Assembly: GCA_038210275.1 (NCBI GenBank)
Contig: JBBQWV010000013.1
Location: forward strand, 1-64,000
DNA length: 64,000 nucleotides
Direction of reading: 5' to 3'
Origin: PALSA-1296 sp038210275
Lineage (GTDB): Bacteria > Bacteroidota > Ignavibacteria > Palsa-1295
Shown piece by piece: positions 18,436 through 27,282 of this stretch (position 1 is its first letter; each line of letters starts with the position of its first letter). A program made the translations under genes and the position numbers. The notes below the pieces were generated by a model. That model was given only the letters and a program-made list of their open reading frames with translations, did not search any database and was not told the DNA's origin.

Positions 18436-19314
18436 ATGCGCCGGCTCTTGAATTTTTTCATCCTCTTCAAAGAGTACGTCGTTCTGACGCTGCTTGTGTT
18501 CCTTTCGTTTTTTTTTATGGCGCTTTCGCGCTCGACTGAAGTACAACCTCTTCGAGCTATCACCACTGTTTTTGTTAGTTCTCTTCAGTCTCTTTATTCT
18601 TGGATACCGAATCCTTTTACTCTCTCACAAGAGAATGAGGGGCTTCGCGAACACACGATTCTGCTTTCTTCTGAAGTCGCACAACTTCGTCGTGCAAAAG
18701 CAGAGAATGAAGAACTTCGTAAGCTCTTGAGTCTCAAACCTCGTGAGGGATGGAAATTACTTGCTGCCGAGATCGTCGGAAAGACTTCTATTGGTGACAG
18801 AAATATGCTAACAATCTCTGCTGGTGAAAGCTCCAGCATCCAAAAGGGAATGGCAGTGATGACTGATGGTGGACTTATCGGTCGCGTGTATTCGACGAGC
18901 GGAGGATTCAGTCTTATCGAAGGACTATTTAATCGCGATATGAGAGTTGCGGTAAAAATTGCAAGAACTCGCGTTGACGGAATCCTCGGCTGGGAAGGCG
19001 GCGATGAACTTGTTGTGCGCGATGTACCCAAAGCGCTTGATGTGAAAGAGGGCGACTTAGTAGTTACAAGCGAATACTCAACCTTCTTTCCTTCGGAAGT
19101 GCCTGTCGGAATGATCAGTCGGCTTGAGCCTGAACCGAATTCGCTATTCCGTAAAATTTATGTTACACCTGCTGCACATCCGTTTCGTGTCGAGCATTGC
19201 TATGTGGTATTAAAAGATGCAACATTAGAAAAAGAAAAAGCTGCGCTCGATGTGAAAGCCACTGAGGAAATGAACCGAAAATCTGATCTTGGCAAAAAGA
19301 AAAAAACAAAATAA
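18436..19314 (+). CDS. mreC: Rod shape-determining protein MreC
   Basis: A 292-residue bitopic membrane protein. A transmembrane helix (about 15-35) is followed by a coiled-coil (ENEGLREHTILLSSEVAQLRRAKAENEELRKLL, written here only to show its heptads; region about 65-97) and the double beta-barrel domain with the MreC signature NRDMRVAVKIARTRVDGILGW. A Lys-rich tail ends the protein. MreC links the MreB filament to periplasmic wall enzymes. It sits between mreB and mreD. Confidence 0.95.
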   Translation: MRRLLNFFILFKEYVVLTLLVFLSFFFMALSRSTEVQPLRAITTVFVSSLQSLYSWIPNPFTLSQENEGLREHTILLSSEVAQLRRAKAENEELRKLLSLKPREGWKLLAAEIVGKTSIGDRNMLTISAGESSSIQKGMAVMTDGGLIGRVYSTSGGFSLIEGLFNRDMRVAVKIARTRVDGILGWEGGDELVVRDVPKALDVKEGDLVVTSEYSTFFPSEVPVGMISRLEPEPNSLFRKIYVTPAAHPFRVEHCYVVLKDATLEKEKAALDVKATEEMNRKSDLGKKKKTK

Positions 19315-19317
19315 GAA

Positions 19318-19800
19318 GTGCCCTATTTAATTGAATCAGGTATTGCACTCTTGCTCGTCATCATTGATGTACTTGCAAGCCGCTATATTTCCATTGCCGG
19401 AGCAATGCCTGATCTGGTACTTATTTTTTTAGCATACATCATCATCTCACGGGGACAGCTTGTAGCTGAACTTATGGGTTTTGTTTTAGGACTTGCCATT
19501 GACATCATGTCCAGCGGCACACTCGGCGCGCACGCTCTTTCATTCACTCTTGCAGGTTTTTTACTCGGATATTTTTATAATGATGAACTTACAAAGCAGC
19601 GTTTGCGCAATTGGCCGTTCCTGCTTTTTGTTTTTGCCGCATCGGTGATCGCAAATCTTGTTTATTATTTTTTCTTTACAGCCGGAAGCGGTTTGAGTTT
19701 CTATGCATACGCCACCGAGCGTGGCGGACTTGGAACACTTTTTACCGTGATCATAGCTATTGCGCCAATGTATTATTGGTCTCGAAGACCACTATATTAA
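19318..19800 (+). CDS. mreD: Rod shape-determining protein MreD
   Basis: A 160-residue integral membrane protein with five to six hydrophobic helices and the MreD-type segments GAMPDLVLIFLAYIIISRG and GFVLGLAIDIMSSGTLGAHALSFTLAGFLLG (about 58-88). It begins with GTG only 3 bp after mreC, consistent with one operon. MreD is a small, poorly conserved partner of MreC; the gene order gives most of the confidence. Confidence 0.9.
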   Translation: MPYLIESGIALLLVIIDVLASRYISIAGAMPDLVLIFLAYIIISRGQLVAELMGFVLGLAIDIMSSGTLGAHALSFTLAGFLLGYFYNDELTKQRLRNWPFLLFVFAASVIANLVYYFFFTAGSGLSFYAYATERGGLGTLFTVIIAIAPMYYWSRRPLY

Positions 19801-19808
19801 TTGGGAGT

Positions 19809-19877
19809 TTTATAGTTTGGGAGTTGGTAGTTATATTGCTATTTTTGATTCCAACTCCAAAACTCCGAACTCCTAAA
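19809..19877 (+). repeat. Imperfect inverted repeat between mreD and gpmA
   Basis: The intergenic segment contains TTTGGGAGTTGG and, about 24 bp later, CCAACTCCAAAA, with further scattered GGAGT/ACTCC words around it. It can fold into a stem with a long loop. There is no clean T-run, so it is not a convincing terminator; a decayed palindromic repeat is as likely. Confidence 0.4.
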
Positions 19878-19891
19878 CAACCAAACAAACT

Positions 19892-20497
19892 ATGGGAAAA
19901 CTCATACTTCTCCGCCATGGAGAATCACAATGGAATTCGGAGAACCGATTTACCGGATGGATAGATATTGGCTTGACAGAAAAAGGGAGAAAAGAAGCTT
20001 TTGAAGCGGGGAAGTTATTGCACGGAATTCCTATTGATTATGGATATACTTCAGTTCTTATTCGCGCGATTGATACGATGACTGAAGCGCTTAGAGGAGC
20101 AGATCAAGAACTTGTCCCAATTGTGAAAGATGCGGCGCTCAATGAACGAATGTATGGCGATCTGCAAGGACTTAATAAAGCTGAGTGTGCTGAGAAATTT
20201 GGAGCAGATCAAGTCAAGATCTGGCGTAGAAGCTATGACATCCCACCTCCGAACGGGGAGAGTCTCAAAGACACAGCAATCAGAACACTTCCGTATTTCG
20301 AAAAGAACATTCTACCGCTTGTCGAAGAAGGCAAGAATGTTCTCATCTCCGCCCATGGCAATTCACTCCGCGCCATCGTTATGGAACTTGATAAACTTTC
20401 TAAAGAAGAAGTGATCGAACTGAATATTCCGAATGCTGTGCCGATTCTCTATGAAATAGATTCAGAGGGGAAAGTGATTTCGAAAGTGGCACTGTAA
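19892..20497 (+). CDS. gpmA: 2,3-bisphosphoglycerate-dependent phosphoglycerate mutase
   Basis: A 201-residue histidine-phosphatase-fold enzyme that interconverts 3- and 2-phosphoglycerate in glycolysis. The phosphohistidine motif LLRHGESQWN is near the start, the proton-donor Glu region is ALNERMYGDLQG, and the second histidine is in ISAHGNSLRAI. It is shorter than E. coli GpmA (about 250), a known short form in this family. The stop lies 1 bp from the stop of the convergent lipoprotein gene. Confidence 0.92.
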   Translation: MGKLILLRHGESQWNSENRFTGWIDIGLTEKGRKEAFEAGKLLHGIPIDYGYTSVLIRAIDTMTEALRGADQELVPIVKDAALNERMYGDLQGLNKAECAEKFGADQVKIWRRSYDIPPPNGESLKDTAIRTLPYFEKNILPLVEEGKNVLISAHGNSLRAIVMELDKLSKEEVIELNIPNAVPILYEIDSEGKVISKVAL

Positions 20498-20498
20498 T

Positions 20499-21170
20499 CT
20501 AATTGAGAGTATAATCTGTCAATATTTTCGAAATTACAGATGAACGCTGCGTCGGATCAATACTTAGACCGTCGCTTGACTCTACCATTTTAATCATACC
20601 AATATTTGGTGCAATATAGATATCCGAAGTGACCGGAGAGACCTTTAATTTATTAGTAATAAAATTCAGTTCCTCAACCCTTGCTTGGTAAAGATAACAG
20701 GAAAATGTACCTTTGCTCGTAACGACGGGTTCGTTTGTAGAGCTTATCTTAATTTTTAGTCGAAAAATTATACTGTCACTTGATGTATCTGCAAAAAAAA
20801 GATAATCATACCCTGCTGATGCAGGATAAGGAAATTGGAGCATTGATGTATTAGTTTGAGGATCTAATGCCCATAATCCTCCAAATTTATTGGCGAAAAG
20901 ACCAGCATTCAAAGTGCTTTCACCCGGCGGTGTAAAAAAAGACCATGAGACTCCATCAATGTTCACAGAAAGCCCGACACTTGATGAATCAATTCTTTTT
21001 TGAAGAATATTTCCGAGAGTATCGGTCGTTGTTTCTTCGTATCTCCAAGTGTTCCCGGCTTTGAGGGGAATGAGAACTCCATTTGAAACGCCATTATCGG
21101 TTGCGCTTTTGCAGCTTGCCAAAACGAGGCAAGTCAGAAGAAGGAAAAGAATTGGGTGTTTCATAATCAT
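20499..21170 (-). CDS. Hypothetical lipoprotein (paralogue 1)
   Basis: A 223-residue exported protein with a signal sequence and an exact lipobox (CLVLASCKSAT). The body has a single beta-rich domain beginning LIPLKAGNTWRYEETTTD and ending near IYIAPNIGMIKMVESS. The neighbouring gene (21243-21872) shares the layout, with FVPGRSWTYKIEYKD and IYIAPSFTLVKAV, so the two are tandem paralogues. No function is known to me. Translation may start at 21170 or at a second ATG at 21164; a consensus -7 box lies just upstream. Confidence 0.75.
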   Translation of the reverse strand: MIMKHPILFLLLTCLVLASCKSATDNGVSNGVLIPLKAGNTWRYEETTTDTLGNILQKRIDSSSVGLSVNIDGVSWSFFTPPGESTLNAGLFANKFGGLWALDPQTNTSMLQFPYPASAGYDYLFFADTSSDSIIFRLKIKISSTNEPVVTSKGTFSCYLYQARVEELNFITNKLKVSPVTSDIYIAPNIGMIKMVESSDGLSIDPTQRSSVISKILTDYTLN

Positions 21171-21181
21171 AATCTTTGATA

Positions 21182-21189
21182 CAAATATA
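21182..21189 (-). promoter_or_regulatory. Bacteroidota-type -7 promoter element
   Basis: The minus strand reads TATATTTG, a perfect TAnnTTTG box, ending 11 bp before the ATG at 21170. Transcription would start about 5 bp before that ATG, giving a nearly leaderless mRNA, or about 11 bp before the alternative ATG at 21164. Confidence 0.55.
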
Positions 21190-21242
21190 ACACCGTTTTG
21201 ACTTGAATAGGAAAAGTAGTTTCGAAGACAGAGTTGAAGTGA

Positions 21243-21872
21243 TTATTGCAATGTGCATATCGTCGTATCAATCGCGGATCCGTTGCTGGAAAGATAAACG
21301 GCTTTAACGAGAGTAAAACTTGGAGCAATATAAATATTGCACAGTGCTCCTGAATGCCCTCCTGCTAGAAGATGTTGATAGACATTACATAAATATGACT
21401 GATTTCCTGCCTGTACAAGTTCTTGTCCAATCATTGATGATTTATTAAGATACTGATCGGGTCCAGTCGTATCAGAGGGGCTTACTCTCCATGATTCTCC
21501 TATAAGAGCCGGGAATTTAAAAGGATGGAAGGGATGATGGCTCGAATCGGCAGCCCACCTAGCCCATATTCCATCGTTACGAATTGTCATTAATGGCCAA
21601 AAATCAGGGATATTGTTGTTATTACTCGCATGGATGATTGTGTCCCATATTTCTCCATCAATAGAAATTGTTTTTGATGAGACCGTCACTTGATCGTACG
21701 CCACTTGGGAAACACCAAAATTAGGATCTTTATATTCGATCTTATATGTCCATGAGCGTCCCGGTACAAAATTAATTAATGTAGAGGCAGGGACGTTATT
21801 GCTTCCTTGAGTACAGGAAGAAATATTAGCAATAAGCAAAAGAAATAACGAGAGGATGGAATATTTTTTCAT
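21243..21872 (-). CDS. Hypothetical lipoprotein (paralogue 2)
   Basis: A 209-residue exported protein. The signal sequence ends in a lipobox-like IANISSCTQGSN. The mature domain resembles the adjacent 20499-21170 product in its opening (LINFVPGRSWTYKIEY), its WDTIIHASN/WARWAADSS middle and its closing IYIAPSFTLVKAVYLSSNG. It starts 8 bp after the leucine dehydrogenase stop, so it could be read through from that gene. No enzyme motif is visible. Confidence 0.75.
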   Translation of the reverse strand: MKKYSILSLFLLLIANISSCTQGSNNVPASTLINFVPGRSWTYKIEYKDPNFGVSQVAYDQVTVSSKTISIDGEIWDTIIHASNNNNIPDFWPLMTIRNDGIWARWAADSSHHPFHPFKFPALIGESWRVSPSDTTGPDQYLNKSSMIGQELVQAGNQSYLCNVYQHLLAGGHSGALCNIYIAPSFTLVKAVYLSSNGSAIDTTICTLQ

Positions 21873-21880
21873 ATTTTTTC

Positions 21881-23095
21881 TTAATCATTCCTTTTCCAAA
21901 ACTCACCATATCTGCCGGAGAATTTGGACGAAGAGGCATAGATTCTCTTCGTTGCTCCTATCGCTGCGAGGCGTTCTTCGACAACGTGATTTGCTGCTTC
22001 GTTCGTCGTGATGCCAAGTTCTTTAGAGCGAAGAAGAATCTTCTTGAGGGTGTTATAAATATTCTCCGCTTGCTTCAGCGCACGGGGCTGCGAGTAGCCT
22101 TCAAGCTCGCTCGCAACGTTGATGAGGCCCCCAGCATTGATGACATAATCGGGAGCGTAGAGGATGCCCATATCTGCCAAAGTTTTTGAATGCTTCTCTT
22201 CATCGGCAAGTTGGTTATTAGCAGGACCTGCGACGATCTTGCATTTTAATTTACCGATAGTCTGATCATTAATGACTCCGCCAAGAGCTGCGGGCGAGAA
22301 AATATCGCAATCCATATCGAATACATCTTCCGGCGCGAAGACTGTTGCTCCGCTGTCTTTGGCAACTTGCTGTGCCTTTTCAGCATAGATATCGGTGATA
22401 AAAACTTTTGCTCCGGAATCTGTTAAATACTTTGCAAGCCCTGAAGCCACATGACCTGCGCCCTGAATGACGACGCGTTTGCCATCAAGTGAGTCATTAC
22501 CATAGAGAACATTCGCACAAGCCTTGATACCGCAGAACGAACCGTAAGCAGTAACAGGTGATGGATCGCCTGAGCCTCCAAGTTCGAACGGAATTCCGGT
22601 CACATATTTTGTCTCATGGAAAATATGTACCATGTCATTGACGCTTGTGCCGACATCTTCCGCGGTGATATAGCGTCCGCCTAACCCTTCGATAAATCTT
22701 CCGAAAGCACGGAAAAGCTGTTCGGTTTTTTGCGTCCGCGGATCACCGATGATAACGGCTTTGCCACCGCCCAAATTAAGGCCTGCCGCAGCAGCTTTAT
22801 AGGTCATGCCGCGAGAGAGGCGAAGGACATCATTGACGGCAAGATTATCATTTGCATACGTCCACATACGGGCGCCGCCTAATGCAGGCCCGAGGGTAGT
22901 GTTATGGATCGCAATAATTGCTTTTAAGCCTGAGGCTTTATCAGAGCAGAAAACCACTTGCTCATGATCTCGCTCGCCGAAAATCTCGAAATATCCATTT
23001 GGACTTTCAGAATTTTCCGATGTCCGTTCGCCGGAAATTTTCCCGTTCGTTATTGCAGTCTTTATGGGGGAAATGACAGATTTAGTCTCGGACAT
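21881..23095 (-). CDS. Leucine/valine dehydrogenase (Glu/Leu/Phe/Val family)
   Basis: A 404-residue NAD-dependent amino-acid dehydrogenase that oxidatively deaminates branched-chain amino acids to 2-oxoacids. Characteristic segments are LGPALGGARMW, the catalytic-lysine region MTYKAAAAGLNLGGGKAVI, AEDVGTSVNDM and the Rossmann loop VVIQGAGHVASGLAKYL. It fits the leucine dehydrogenase subfamily better than glutamate dehydrogenase by length and the GGGKAV motif. The first ~45 residues are a Ser/Glu-rich extension not usual in the family, so an internal start is possible. The fused 2-oxoacid E1 at the right edge would act on its products. Confidence 0.9.
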   Translation of the reverse strand: MSETKSVISPIKTAITNGKISGERTSENSESPNGYFEIFGERDHEQVVFCSDKASGLKAIIAIHNTTLGPALGGARMWTYANDNLAVNDVLRLSRGMTYKAAAAGLNLGGGKAVIIGDPRTQKTEQLFRAFGRFIEGLGGRYITAEDVGTSVNDMVHIFHETKYVTGIPFELGGSGDPSPVTAYGSFCGIKACANVLYGNDSLDGKRVVIQGAGHVASGLAKYLTDSGAKVFITDIYAEKAQQVAKDSGATVFAPEDVFDMDCDIFSPAALGGVINDQTIGKLKCKIVAGPANNQLADEEKHSKTLADMGILYAPDYVINAGGLINVASELEGYSQPRALKQAENIYNTLKKILLRSKELGITTNEAANHVVEERLAAIGATKRIYASSSKFSGRYGEFWKRND

Positions 23096-23136
23096 TCTCT
23101 GGTGGCTAAAATAAAATTAGAAGAAAAAAGGCGGGG

Positions 23137-23280
23137 ACGTGGTGACATTTCATAGGAAATGAGCATCCTGCCTTGTTATTTTGCATAAAACGAATAGGGG
23201 AAATGTCACGTTCCTTTGAAAAGGGTGGGGATTAGTGTCATTGCTTCGTCGTTGCTCCAAGACTTCTCGAAATGACACTT
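23137..23280. repeat. Degenerate TGTCATT-type palindromic repeats
   Basis: Two imperfect inverted repeats fill this gap: ACGTGGTGACATTTC (23137) with GAAATGTCACGT (23200-23211), and AGTGTCATT (23234) with AATGACACTT (ending 23280), the latter enclosing GCTTCGTCGTTGC. Both resemble the better-preserved repeats at 38831, 45709 and 47278. Confidence 0.6.
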
Positions 23281-24317
23281 TACTTCCCAAGTATCCAATA
23301 AGCCAAAAGGGCAACACTCTCCCTAAGTCGATAATATGCAAGGTCATAGAATGTTTGCTTGATTCCGGATGGGCATCCTATTGCGTCGATGCCATTAAAT
23401 TTGCACATTTCGATGGCGCGAGCAAGGTGGTATTGATCGCTAATAATGATGAATCTCTTCCAACCCTGTTTTTTCATAAGTTCATCACGTAAAAAAAGAA
23501 CTTGCTCCAGAGTTGAATGCGAATTTATTTCGGTGGTGATTTTACTTCCGTCAATTGAGCGATTAATAAGTTCGAGTTTTGCTATCTCGCCCTCCGCTTT
23601 TTCGCCCGGAGCATTCGAGCCGGTAGTGACGATCTTGGGGATGATATTTTGCTTGAGCAATTGCTCGCCAATTTTTATTCTCTCAAGTAGCGTCGGACTA
23701 GGGTGATCGCCGCCCTCAGCTCCATGCCATACAGCGGCTCCTAAGATCACACCGGCATCAGCATCAAAATGGCGCATTTCATCGAAATCGGAAGTCACTT
23801 CATACGTGAATGAAAAGATAAAGGTAAAGATGACAGCGCCGGAGAATGTAAGCAGTGTATTCTTTACTACTCTGAGCGCACCTGTTAATCGCGAAAAATT
23901 ATATTCTTTTCGTGGGAGGAGAAGTGAAATAAAGAGCGAGCGCGTCAGCAAATAGCTAATAGAAGCCATTCGTGGAAATTCCGCCACTTCAAAGTTTTTG
24001 GATCCAAGTGTGATCCAAAAGATGATAAATCCAATAGCGATGATGATAACTGTTCGTAAAAAGCTCATCCGCGCCGGATCGAATAATGCTCGAAAAATAA
24101 GAAAAAGTATAAAGAGGAACAGTACATTCGAGATGATGTCGCTTCGAGTTGAGAAACGGAAAAATTGGGGGGTCAGCCCTTGTCCGATATACCGGGCATT
24201 AGTAAGAATAAAGTGAGAGGCAAGTTCTATAATTACTGCAAAGGCAAGCAGTGTCCTTTTAGCGATCGTGCGCTTGCGAAATGAACCGGGGTTATGTTCA
24301 ACACTCGTATTCGTCAC
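23280..24317 (-). CDS. YdcF/ElyC-type DUF218 membrane protein
   Basis: A 345-residue protein with about five N-terminal membrane helices (about 20-170) and a C-terminal DUF218 domain. The latter shows GVILGAAVWHGAEGGDHPSP, KIVTTGSNAPGEKAEGE, INSHSTLEQV and ISDQYHLARAIEMCKFNG, the conserved DxYHxxRA core. Related ElyC and SanA proteins act in envelope or cell-wall precursor metabolism; the reaction is not settled. It stands alone, read away from the nuclease gene. Confidence 0.85.
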   Translation of the reverse strand: MTNTSVEHNPGSFRKRTIAKRTLLAFAVIIELASHFILTNARYIGQGLTPQFFRFSTRSDIISNVLFLFILFLIFRALFDPARMSFLRTVIIIAIGFIIFWITLGSKNFEVAEFPRMASISYLLTRSLFISLLLPRKEYNFSRLTGALRVVKNTLLTFSGAVIFTFIFSFTYEVTSDFDEMRHFDADAGVILGAAVWHGAEGGDHPSPTLLERIKIGEQLLKQNIIPKIVTTGSNAPGEKAEGEIAKLELINRSIDGSKITTEINSHSTLEQVLFLRDELMKKQGWKRFIIISDQYHLARAIEMCKFNGIDAIGCPSGIKQTFYDLAYYRLRESVALLAYWILGK

Positions 24318-24433
24318 AAAATGTGCAACTCTTCGATTAATGGACTATGTTAATTTGGGCTAATATACACATAAATTTTGTTGGTTGTACAAGAAGTCTC
24401 ATAATCGTACGAGGCTATGCATAAGAATACTAT

Positions 24434-25828
24434 TTGGAACAGATTCAATTTTTAGCTTTAGGCGGTGCGCGTGAGATTGGCGCAAATTCTTATTTTTATA
24501 AGATAGGTGGCTATGGCTTGCTTGTCGATGCAGGGTTGCATCCGGAGAAAATCGGTTGGGATGCCTTTCCGAAAGCTGAACTGCTTGATCCCTACAGCGC
24601 CAATTCCTTCATAATCACTCATGCGCATACCGATCACTTGGGGGGAGTGCCGTTCCTTCTTCAATCACAACCACAAGCCCGTGTGATTGCGACTCCTGAG
24701 ACGATGGAGATCGCACGTATTATGCTTGCAAATTCATGCAGCTTGCTTCCTCGTCAGCATTCGCAAGAAGTAGTTGAAAAGTTGACATTCTACACTCTTG
24801 AAAAGGTTGATGAGATATTGCGTAATATCGAGCCGAGGAAGATCAATACGACTTTTGTTTTAAATGATACTGAAGATACTGATAAGAAGATCCAATGCAC
24901 TTTTTATAAGAGCGGACATATTCTCGGAGCAGTGGGTCTTCTGATAGAGCATAATGGCAAACGACTTTTTCATACCGGCGATACATCACTTCATACGCAG
25001 TACCTGATTGGTGGCGCTGATCTACCGGATAAACCGGTTGATGTCGTCGTTACTGAATGTACCAATGGCAAAGCCGATGCCTATTTGAGTCAGACTCGCG
25101 AAAAAGAATTGGAGAGGCTTGAAGCTTCGCTTACGAAAACCCTCGAAGGCGGTGGTTCGGTACTTATTCCGGTATTTGCACTTGGCAAAATGCAAGAAGC
25201 GCTGGCAATGTTATGGGATGGAATGCGCGGAAATCGTATTCCAACTGTTGATATTTATACCGGCGGCATGGGCAGACGCATTGCTGATATTTATGATAAT
25301 TTTGCGTATAGTGATTCGCGGTTAAATCACGAAGAGGTATTAAAAGAGATTCCGCAGTTCGAAGTCCCGAGGCGTGAGGAGCTTTTTAGCGGAAAATATT
25401 TTAAGACTCCGAGCATCGTCCTTGCTTCAAGTGGAATGATGCAGACCGGAACATCGAGCTACTTTCTTGCCCAGCGCTGGCTGCGTCAAAAGAATTTTGC
25501 GATATGCTTCATCGGCTATACCGATCCACGCACTCCGGGATATGTCGTCTCTCATGCTGAACAGGGACAGCGAATTAAATTTGGCTCGATGAAAAGGGAA
25601 GTGCCGGTGCGCTGCTCAATCGAACGCTTTCGTTTCAGCGCCCATGCACGGAGAGAAGAATTATTGGAGATCATTAATCGCCTGCGTCCCAAACACGTTG
25701 TCCTTACTCATGGAGATACCGATGCAATGAATGCATTCGGAGAACTTATCATCCAATCATTTCCCGGCACAAAAGTCAGCGCACCGGAGAATGGGAAATG
25801 GTATAATTTGCTTACCGAGGCTGAGTAA
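24434..25828 (+). CDS. Beta-CASP metallo-beta-lactamase-fold nuclease
   Basis: A 464-residue protein of the CPSF73/YSH1-like RNA-processing group. The zinc motif THAHTDHLGG (about residue 57), HTGDTS (about 182) and the late THGD (about 440) supply metal ligands, and SGMMQTG plus FSAHARREEL mark the beta-CASP insert. By family it is an exo- or endoribonuclease. The start is taken as TTG at 24434, giving MEQIQFLALGGAREIGANS; no ATG gives the full first strand. It is divergent from the YdcF gene and convergent with the copper cluster. Confidence 0.85.
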   Translation: MEQIQFLALGGAREIGANSYFYKIGGYGLLVDAGLHPEKIGWDAFPKAELLDPYSANSFIITHAHTDHLGGVPFLLQSQPQARVIATPETMEIARIMLANSCSLLPRQHSQEVVEKLTFYTLEKVDEILRNIEPRKINTTFVLNDTEDTDKKIQCTFYKSGHILGAVGLLIEHNGKRLFHTGDTSLHTQYLIGGADLPDKPVDVVVTECTNGKADAYLSQTREKELERLEASLTKTLEGGGSVLIPVFALGKMQEALAMLWDGMRGNRIPTVDIYTGGMGRRIADIYDNFAYSDSRLNHEEVLKEIPQFEVPRREELFSGKYFKTPSIVLASSGMMQTGTSSYFLAQRWLRQKNFAICFIGYTDPRTPGYVVSHAEQGQRIKFGSMKREVPVRCSIERFRFSAHARREELLEIINRLRPKHVVLTHGDTDAMNAFGELIIQSFPGTKVSAPENGKWYNLLTEAE

Positions 25829-25834
25829 GACTCG

Positions 25835-26674
25835 TTAGTGATAAAACATCTGCTCAAATCTAATGAGCACAGAGGGCGTTGGAAATCCTTCGACACCTGA
25901 GATTAATCTTGATCGAATTGCAAGATCAATTTTTGAAATTGAATTAATAATAAATTGTGGTCCAATTGCGAGATCAAGAACGGTGCCATGCTCAGACATT
26001 ATCATCCCGGGCATATCAGTCTCAACTTTATTATAAGTAATATATTTCCCTAAAAGCTCGGCATAAAGATTAATATTCAAATCTTTATAATTGGAGTATT
26101 GCGCAGGATAGATTAAATAACCAGCGGAAAGCGAATAATCATAGTTCGCTACTTTTTGAAATATTATTCCCTGCGAAAAATTTACATCAGGGACAAGAGT
26201 GATAACGCCGAGAGTTGATGAGAGAGCAAGGTGGTCTTTTAATACGGTGAATACCAGCCCTGTTTCTAAGCCTCTGTTACCTCCGGCGAGTTCTACATCA
26301 GCAAAAGTATTTCGCTGAGTACCAAATGCAGCTTGAGCATAGGCTGCGATACGGAAATGAGATTTGAACCCGTCGTTTGTATGCAGGCGGTATTTCGCAT
26401 AAATTCCAAAGTTATTAAAACTATAGTTGCCGTAAAAATTTGAGGCATGAACCATCGCATCCACCATTAATTCAGAGGAAAAACCATACATAAATTCGAG
26501 ATCAGTGCGAGTAAAAAAAACTCTATCCTTTGCAAAATTTTCTTCTCCGAGTCTAATACTATATGAACGCATCGGCATATTGCTTGCAGGTTCGGTATTA
26601 ATAAAGAGCTCTTGAGCCACGGACTGCTTCGAAAAAAGCAGTCCGGCAAAGGCAAATATAATCGCGATCTTCAT
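25835..26674 (-). CDS. Putative outer-membrane beta-barrel protein of the copper cluster
   Basis: A 279-residue exported protein with a signal peptide (about 1-20, ending SVAQ). The mature sequence alternates aromatic/hydrophobic and polar residues in strand-length blocks (MPMRSYSIRLGEENF; FRIAAYAQAAFG; NINLYAELLGKYI) and ends in Phe-Tyr-His, in keeping with a 10-12-strand porin-like barrel. I do not recognise a named family. It is the last gene of the copper operon, 8 bp after the HMA gene, so a role in metal passage or sensing at the outer membrane is an inference. Confidence 0.65.
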   Translation of the reverse strand: MKIAIIFAFAGLLFSKQSVAQELFINTEPASNMPMRSYSIRLGEENFAKDRVFFTRTDLEFMYGFSSELMVDAMVHASNFYGNYSFNNFGIYAKYRLHTNDGFKSHFRIAAYAQAAFGTQRNTFADVELAGGNRGLETGLVFTVLKDHLALSSTLGVITLVPDVNFSQGIIFQKVANYDYSLSAGYLIYPAQYSNYKDLNINLYAELLGKYITYNKVETDMPGMIMSEHGTVLDLAIGPQFIINSISKIDLAIRSRLISGVEGFPTPSVLIRFEQMFYH

Positions 26675-26682
26675 GCGATCTT

Positions 26683-27228
26683 TTAGGAAGCAAGAGTGAC
26701 GTGGAACAGTCGCTTTGACTCAGTGACGTTTGTGGGACAACAAGAATCTTTTTTGTTATTCTTGTAGCATGTCATGGAAGTTTTCATTGACCATGTTTTA
26801 AATTCCTGTTTTGTGACAAATGGTTTATCAATAAAACGGAGAGCAACCGGACCGTTCAATGTTTGATTATCAATGCCGACAAAATGGAGTACGTCATTTC
26901 CAAAATCTACATGCTCATCTTTGCCGATCTTTTGATTTTGGAAATTAAAAATTGCTGTGATATCGCGAACAGAGAATCCGGCATCTTCAACTGCCTGCAC
27001 AATTTTTTCTATAGGTGTATTCACATTCTTTTTGAAAGTGATATGCGCTTCCAGTGTGTTGAGATCAACCCACATCGTATCGATGAAGTCCAATCGCTTC
27101 AAAGTTTCTTCGGTGCCACGAGCGCACATAGAACACGTTAAGCCGTTAACGCCAACGGTGGCGCTGATAAGCTGTGCTTGAGCGCTTACAGCGAATGCAA
27201 GCAGGAGAGTAACAATAAAAGTTTTCAT
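26683..27228 (-). CDS. Exported heavy-metal-associated (HMA) domain protein
   Basis: A 181-residue protein with a signal peptide (about 1-19) and an HMA ferredoxin-like domain carrying the copper-binding GLTCSMCARG (C32, C35). A C-terminal region of about 80 residues contains a Cys pair, TCYKNNKKDSCCPTN, that could add a second metal site. Cytosolic copper chaperones normally lack a signal peptide, so this looks like a periplasmic chaperone that hands metal to or from the neighbouring transporter and cupredoxin. It lies 54 bp after the ATPase gene. Confidence 0.82.
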   Translation of the reverse strand: MKTFIVTLLLAFAVSAQAQLISATVGVNGLTCSMCARGTEETLKRLDFIDTMWVDLNTLEAHITFKKNVNTPIEKIVQAVEDAGFSVRDITAIFNFQNQKIGKDEHVDFGNDVLHFVGIDNQTLNGPVALRFIDKPFVTKQEFKTWSMKTSMTCYKNNKKDSCCPTNVTESKRLFHVTLAS

Positions 27229-27282
27229 ATATATGGTTGTTTATAAAACAGGTTTATGTAAAGAATAATCTCATTTGTCAAA

